Positions 58,657 through 64,000 of a stretch of DNA of 64,000 nucleotides are shown here, piece by piece. Both the position numbers and the translations under genes were made by a program. How positions within the stretch are numbered: the first letter of the stretch is position 1; every line of letters starts with the position of its first letter. The stretch lies in contig JAQFVV010006273.1 in NCBI GenBank assembly GCA_028023455.1, forward strand, positions 5,001,128 through 5,065,127, in the 5' to 3' direction. The notes beneath the pieces were generated by a model. That model was not told where the DNA came from. It ran no database searches and saw only the letters and a program-made list of their open reading frames with translations. This DNA comes from Epiperipatus broadwayi. Its lineage: Eukaryota; Onychophora; Udeonychophora; Euonychophora; Peripatidae.

Positions 58657-59840
58657 TAGACACATGTATATATACATTGAAATTTGAGAGACCTTCATCC
58701 TACAGTGGATTGATAATGGTTAACAATGATGATTATATATGTAAATATGTATATTCAATAATTAGACTTTCATATGTGTCTCTCTCTTTTCAATTCAACC
58801 ATTTATAGCCATCCAGAAGCATGGAAAGTCATACTACTCTTTTTACTATTCATATATTTTGTGAACAATCTCATTCAACACTGTCTGTTTTAAAAAAATA
58901 TTCTGATTCATAGTAGAGATTGATTTCTATCTATTTTTAATATCTTATGAAAATCTGAACAATCATTGTATTGTGGAAATATCTTTTCAAATTTATTGTT
59001 TTATGAATTCCTCTTTCATTTTATGTATATTGCAGTCATCTACCAGCATAGAAATTCAGATTATTCTTTTTACTATGCATGCATTTTTTAAGCAACCTTC
59101 ATTTTTCTGTTGAACATGATGTATTAAATACCTCCATGCTCAATTTGATGGCTCAGTAACTTGTGACATATATAAATATATTAAAACAAATGTATTATTT
59201 CAAAATTCAAACACTAGCCAAAATCAAATTAAAAATTTATTATCAATAATTTTCTGCCAAGAAAACACATTTTAATTTCATATTGAATTGGAATATTTGG
59301 TTTTTCACATTATATATATAAACTATGTATAGACACAGTAAGCCAAATAGAAAACTGATAAAAGGATAACACCCTTCACCAATCATATTAACATACACAT
59401 GCAAAGTTATTACAAATAAACAATCAAGTGAAAATAAAATTGTACTTAGATTTACATCTCAGACTAAATTTGATTTAAGTTGTATATATAGTATTCTATG
59501 CAAAAAGCATGTTAGGTTTAACACAATAAAATTATATTAGGGGGTCATGCAGTATTTTAAAGTATAGATACATATAGATAATTTTTGTATATTTAGCTTT
59601 ACAAAAATTAATTATTTAAAATTTATGAGAAAAAAGGTGATTTAATTTAAATTATAAAACTTTAAGAATGTGGAATTAATAAAAAAATAATTTCATTAAA
59701 TAATAATAGTATCAAATCACTAAAATACCACCACCTCCTTAATTGATTTTCTATATTTTTGTTTTTAGAAGCCCTATGCTGTATTTTGATTTGTTATTGA
59801 AACAGGCAAAACTCTCCATACAGTAGGGCTACTCAGTGCA
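55770..59840. other. Long AT-rich stretch without recognised gene
   Basis: It includes a (TA)n(CA)n(TA)n microsatellite at about 58598-58656, which creates spurious short frames. No exon of the acyl-CoA synthetase gene was recognised. Confidence 0.5.
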
Positions 59841-59844
59841 AACC

Positions 59845-60135
59845 AGAGTAATCAATGTATGCCAGAAGACTTGTGCATAAAAATCCCTATCTAGTATCTA
59901 CTCATCCAATATCTCCAGACTAGTTTCTAGCTTGTGGTTTTCATCAGTGAGGAACTTTGGATCTGAGATCACTGCACCTAGATCTTAGGATCTAATGCAA
60001 CCCTCCAGTAGTCACCTTTTACATCTATTTAACTACAAAACTATGAGAATAAAGTTGAAAACACAATAATATTTTCCAATTCATGCTCATTAGCTTATAT
60101 ACTCATATAGGTCTAAACTCAGTTCAGTACCCATA
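59845..60135 (-). repeat. Dispersed repeat, family H1 (single arm)
   Basis: This matches 6800-7085 over its whole length: GAGTAATCAAT, CTTGTGCATAAAA, CTCATCCAATAT, AGACTAGTTTCT, then AGATC..AGGATCTAAT, CAACCCTCCAG, CACCTTTTA and AACTCAGTTCAG. It stops where the second arm of that foldback would begin, so it shows the unit without inversion. Confidence 0.8.
59908..59957 (-). ncRNA. Candidate type I hammerhead ribozyme with intact core
   Basis: On the minus strand 59947-59918 reads CTGATGA, AAACCACAAGCTA, GAAAC, TA, GTC: all invariant core positions are present. Stem III would be two base pairs with a two-base loop, as in minimal hammerheads of Penelope-like elements. Stem II is weak in this copy (C-G and A-U only around CACAA), so activity is doubtful unless dimeric. 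Confidence 0.55.
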
Positions 60136-60201
60136 CATTTTTTTGTCTTTGGTTTTTTAATAACCATAGCCACTACTATTCTATTAGTCAGGATTGGCAT
60201 T

Positions 60202-60307
60202 AAACCACCAAACATCACCAGATCATCATTTCCTATGTTTTCTCATAACTTTTATAACAGTTATGAGCAAGCATAGGAAATGATGATCATGTGATGTTTG
60301 GTAGTTT
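60202..60307. repeat. Foldback hairpin, 49-bp arms
   Basis: 60202-60250 and 60259-60307 pair with about five mismatches around an eight-base loop (shared runs GATCATCATTTCCTATG and CCAAACATCAC). The CATGTGATGTTT block also appears beside the H1 repeat at 7270 and beside the PLE at 48.95 kb. Confidence 0.85.
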
Positions 60308-60309
60308 AT

Positions 60310-61500
60310 TTTGATTTGTTGTAGCTTAAAGATAGAGTTTGTTTTAATCAGCTTTACAAAATTTAATTACTTAATATTTGTGAAAGTTAATTTAAAATTA
60401 TAAAAATTTAACAATGTGGAATTTATAAAAAAATATTAAAAAAGGATAAATATCATTAGCATCAAATCGTTACAACTCGCCAATTTTTAATTTTGGGTTC
60501 CTGTTTTTTGGAACTCTGCACAATATTTTAAATTGTTATAAGCTTATAAATAGATAAGATTATTTTATTTAGCATTAAATCAGTAATTATTTAATATTTA
60601 TAGACATATATATTTTAGTGAATGTAAATTGAATACAGTCCTTGACTCTACAATAGTTAAATAACAATATCTATATTCCAGTTTATTTAACTAATTGAAT
60701 AAAGTTTTGAGTTTGAAGTAATACATGATACAAAATGTTTTTCTATTTCAAATTATCTTGGCCTATATATTGAAAATTAATAAATAGTAGCAATTCGTAA
60801 AAGTCAAGGCATACTACTTTTTTGAATTTTTTTACAAGTTTTTTTTTTTTAATTATTTTAGATTTTTTTCAGATTATATGCCTAGATTTAATATGTCAAA
60901 GCTTTGTTTAAAATTCAATTATTTTTTACTTGTATTTTTACTAATTATCACACATTCATATATATATATATGATAAAAACACTTTTAAACAATCATTTAT
61001 TTATTTTGTAGAATGCTTTAAGATTTTTATTAATCACATAGAGTTTATATCATACTTTTTGGTTATTGTTACTTCATTATACCAAAACATGCTACTAGTT
61101 AATACTGCTGTGTTTTTTTTTTTTTTTTGTAAACATATTTTCTTATAAAAAATGTGGTTGCAAAACTAAGATAATAAAACATATGTTTCATATAATGTTA
61201 ATTCCAGAACTACTTTAATCAATTTTACATTTTAAAAATTTTATTCAGCTATATATTTAAAATATCAAAATAGTAACAATTTTGAAATTGATGTTTTAAA
61301 TTATAAACACAATAAGTTCATTACTTAAAAGCATTTTAACAATTTAAATAAAAATTTTAATTTTTAAATAATATATTTTTGTATTATTTGATTAAATATA
61401 ATTTGGAATAAAAAAAAAGTATATATATATCTTGGTTTTTATAAATAAATCTTACAACCATTTTTGTCATATTATTTATATATAAAAAACACAGATGTCA
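60310..61500. other. AT-rich stretch without recognised gene
   Basis: Nothing recognisable beyond poly(T) and (TA) tracts. Confidence 0.5.
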
Positions 61501-61502
61501 AA

Positions 61503-61600
61503 CATTGATGGCCAAGTACACACACAGCTGCCTTACGAGCAGTTGTCCCGAGGTTCGCTTCCCGGCCGTCCTTACACATTAAAAAAAAAAAAAAACACAG
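61503..61600 (+). repeat. tRNA-derived SINE with A-rich tail
   Basis: CATTGATGGCCAAGT (box A remnant), then CTGCCTTACGAGCAG, which forms an anticodon-like hairpin, then CGAGGTTCGCTTCCCGGCCG (box B GGTTCGCTTCC in a paired TpsiC arm). It ends with an A15 run (61581-61595). It is related to the tRNA-Gly-like copy at 50748. The A tail indicates LINE-dependent retroposition. Confidence 0.7.
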
Positions 61601-62284
61601 AATACTTTATTAAAAAAATTTTTTTCATTTTTATAATCTTGCTGATTAATTCATAAATATTTCTGTGATATATATATATATTATTTGTTGAATGGTATAA
61701 TTTATGGTTTGTATATATATAACACAATTATAATAAGAATGTATCTGTATTTTAATAGTTGTTATTATAAATATTTATTAACCCCGTTATTACTTTATTG
61801 CTTTATTTATTATTATTACAATATATTGTAATGGATGTTTAAGAAACCATTACAAAAATTATAGTTTTATAGAAGTGAAGAAAATAAAATAAATTTTTAT
61901 ATAAGGTTTCGTTTGTAAAACTTGATTAAAAGTTTTTTTTAAATGCTTGTACAAATATATATGTATGTGCGTGGGAATTATATTTTAATACCATAGTTAT
62001 ATTTGGTGTTTAATTTTAATTTTGAAAAAAAAAAAAAAAGAAAACTAAGATTTTTTTTTTTATATTAAATTTATGTAAAAGTAAAGTGTACAAATAGATT
62101 GCTTTTCAGATTTGGGGATTTAGATTAATAAGGTTAATTAAAAAGAAAGAAAACAAAAAGAAAAGAATTTTTCATTAGTTAATTCCTAGATCTGTAAAGG
62201 GCAATTTATTTCGTTAATTAGATAACTATTGTTATTTACATCGAGAATTTTTAAATTTTAATTAAAAAAGAAAAAGAGATATGA
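61601..62284. other. AT-rich stretch without recognised gene
   Basis: Nothing recognisable was found. Confidence 0.5.
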
Positions 62285-62700
62285 TTCAGATATAACAGGC
62301 TGAATCAGGCCATTGGTTTATCTTGGACTAGCTTTCAATACTGGCATCAGCTAGTATACTTGCACCAGCGCAAAGAGACAGACACCAACTCTGACAGGAG
62401 AATTGCACGATTCCTGCCAAAATACTTGAAACGATTCCTGCATATTCTGAAAGCTGATCCAGTAATTATTCTACCTAGAATGAACATTCAACCTACAGCA
62501 AGAATATTTTCTTTACCATGATGTGCTAAGCTTCTAGCCAGGACAGGTTTGGACGTCCTGTGTCCCCATTAACTGCCTACAATGCCATAAGAACCGGCTC
62601 CAAAGAAACCACTAACCAACTCGCCCAAGCCTACTGTCAGTGAATCCAGAGCAACGGACCAACCTAAGAAGTCTAGTGCACTAGCTTTTAAATAAATTAT
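62285..62700 (+). other. GC-richer island, possible retroelement fragment
   Basis: Base composition changes sharply here. One plus-strand frame is open from 62285 to about 62520 and reads IARFLPKYLKRFLHILKADP near its middle. After a stop it continues as a proline- and serine-rich text (KKPLTNSPKPTVSESRATDQ). It could be a worn capsid-like or exonic segment. I do not recognise a domain and assign no function. Confidence 0.3.
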
Positions 62701-62954
62701 TAAGGTACCTTACATTTTTGCAATTTAAATAATGTTATCTTAGATTTGTTCCCTTTTTAAATATAAATGTTTTTTTTAAGTTGTATATTATGCTAATTTC
62801 AAACCTATTACTGTCCGTCCTATTTAAGACTTAGTAAGTAAGATAGTAGCTTATTTTAATCTCACATTCCTTGTCATTACAGAGTGCAGTCTGGATATTA
62901 CAGACTAATTTAATTGGCTTTTGGCTTGTGACCCATTTTTATTAGCCATACTTA

Positions 62955-63704
62955 TGTCGCGACCTTAATTATTAGTAATAGACGATTACAAAATATAATA
63001 GTCTTTAGTTTTATTTCTTAAAGCTTCCAATTCATTTATTAGGGGCACGTATGATCGTTTTAACCCTTTCTATAGGTAGATCGTGAGCTCCTAGCCTGTC
63101 TCACTCAGAGGGAGGTCAATCGATTGAAAGTAATAACTTTCAACACCCTTTTTATTATTATTAATGTTTTGGAAGCTACCTTCACATTTTTTCTGTTTCG
63201 ACATAAGTTTGCATAAATCTCAAATACGGAGATCCAGCCTTTTCCTAACTATGGGTTATAAGCAGGAAGCTACCCCCTTCTTATGTGAGATCACTGAATA
63301 CTTGCTAATACTTCTGCTATGGTCAGTATTTTGCACTCTTTCACGCACGGAAAATCGCTCTCAAAGCCATATAAATATTTAAATTCAATTTTGACGAATT
63401 TAAGTGTAGTACATATTTTAGGTGGGCTTTAAAGATTATTATTTAGATTTCTGTTTACTTAACCTTGCTACTAATAAAATTATTTATTTATTTACTTAGT
63501 TGATTTTGTTTTCTGTTGCTACCTTTCCAACTCACTGAACAAAACATAGATCTTCTTTGCTTGATTGAGCTAGTCCGGTGCATTCGATTCGCATAACCTG
63601 TAACCCCTTAAAAATAAATGTCTAGTTCAAAATTTCAGACTAGTGGAACCCTGGTGATCAGTTTATGTGAGTCTAAAGCTTTTGTCCGGTATATAGGATA
63701 GTAA
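62955..63704 (+). mobile_element. Probable 5' LTR of an LTR retrotransposon
   Basis: The start is tentatively set at TGTCGCGACC; the true start may be further left because the composition shift begins at about 62280. AATAAA signals lie at about 63474 and 63612. The end is inferred from the primer-binding-site-like sequence right after it. The partner LTR would lie outside the window, so the two-LTR test cannot be applied here. Confidence 0.4.
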
Positions 63705-63705
63705 T

Positions 63706-63731
63706 TTTTGGCGCAACCAAGTGTGGGAGCC
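63706..63731 (+). promoter_or_regulatory. Candidate tRNA primer-binding site
   Basis: TTGGCGCAACCAAGTGTGGG follows the presumed LTR. The TGGCGC start is complementary to the CCA end of a tRNA (GCGCCA), as in many gypsy-type elements. The exact tRNA is not determined. Confidence 0.45.
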
Positions 63732-64000
63732 GATATTAAAACTTTATGTGAGATGTTTTGTTCGGATGGTTGGGAAAAATAAACAGAAACGGTAGGCAAA
63801 AATGGGTGGAATAAAGTTAGTGGTAGAATAGAAGTTGATGGAAAGATGCAGGTAGTTTTGGATCTGTCCGTATTTAATGTTTTGATATTCAAAAAGAGTT
63901 TATTAATTAGTTCGTCGTTCGTAAAGTTTTTTTAAAAAAAGTAAAGAGTTTAAGTTTGCTTTGTAAAAATAAAATAAAGTTAGCTGTTGAAGATTAAAAA
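63732..64000 (+). other. Presumed internal leader of the LTR element
   Basis: The leader runs to the window end. No start of a long coding frame was seen within the remaining 270 bases. Confidence 0.3.

Noticed and set aside
58499-58808. Two overlapping short frames
   Set aside because: Both are created by the (TA)n(CA)n microsatellite.
1-64000. CRISPR arrays, bacterial operons, ribosomal RNA or phage genes
   Set aside because: No regularly spaced repeats, no operon-like gene packing and no rRNA-like sequence; spliced exons and retroelements indicate a eukaryote.

Overview
The window looks like a piece of an animal nuclear genome, most likely an invertebrate. It is very AT-rich (roughly three quarters A+T by eye), has long non-coding stretches, a host gene split by small GT-AG introns, and a repeat population typical of metazoans: non-LTR retrotransposons (LINEs), Penelope-like elements (PLEs), hAT and mariner DNA transposons, tRNA-derived SINEs and LTR elements. 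I cannot name the species.

Only one host gene is supported: the first two coding exons of an acyl-CoA synthetase (AMP-binding family, closest in feel to ACSF2) on the + strand at 47420-47862. Its later exons were not found and probably lie beyond the window. Nearly everything else recognisable is a transposon remnant.

Layout. 0-6 kb: a LINE tail (+), a PLE 3' end (-), a degenerate hammerhead-like repeat and two head-to-tail LINE copies (-), one keeping a 476-codon open reverse transcriptase frame. 6.7-7.3 kb: a foldback with a hammerhead-ribozyme core. 9-16.3 kb: inverted copies of a SINE-like repeat around a dead LINE (-), and several strong hairpins. 17.7-20.9 kb: LINE remnants (-) and a foldback. 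22.2-25.8 kb: two diverged direct copies of a PLE 3' end (+). 26.2-29.8 kb: a solo LTR, then LINE remnants (+) interrupted by a hAT element with a perfect 8-bp target duplication. 30.7-36.2 kb: three LINE remnants. 36.6-39.85 kb: a dead hAT transposase (-) with a dead mariner (+) between it and a hAT terminal motif. 43-44.1 kb: a 1-kb foldback whose ends are themselves hairpins. 46.4-47 kb: another long palindrome and (TA)n palindromes just upstream of the host gene. 48.5-49 kb: a PLE 3' end (-). 55.4-55.8 kb: a GC-richer foldback bounded by 14-bp direct repeats. 59.8-60.3 kb: a second copy of the hammerhead repeat and a hairpin. 62.3-64 kb: a GC-richer block with a probable 5' LTR and primer-binding site running off the window.

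The unifying theme is PLE biology. Four PLE GIY-YIG endonuclease remnants occur together with five repeats carrying type I hammerhead-like motifs, two of them arranged as foldbacks. Hammerheads in PLE terminal repeats are known in principle; the foldback arrangement, the two ribozyme sub-families and the density of long palindromes are what deserve a second look. All element assignments were made by reading translations by eye, so family names are approximate and boundaries are usually good to tens of bases.
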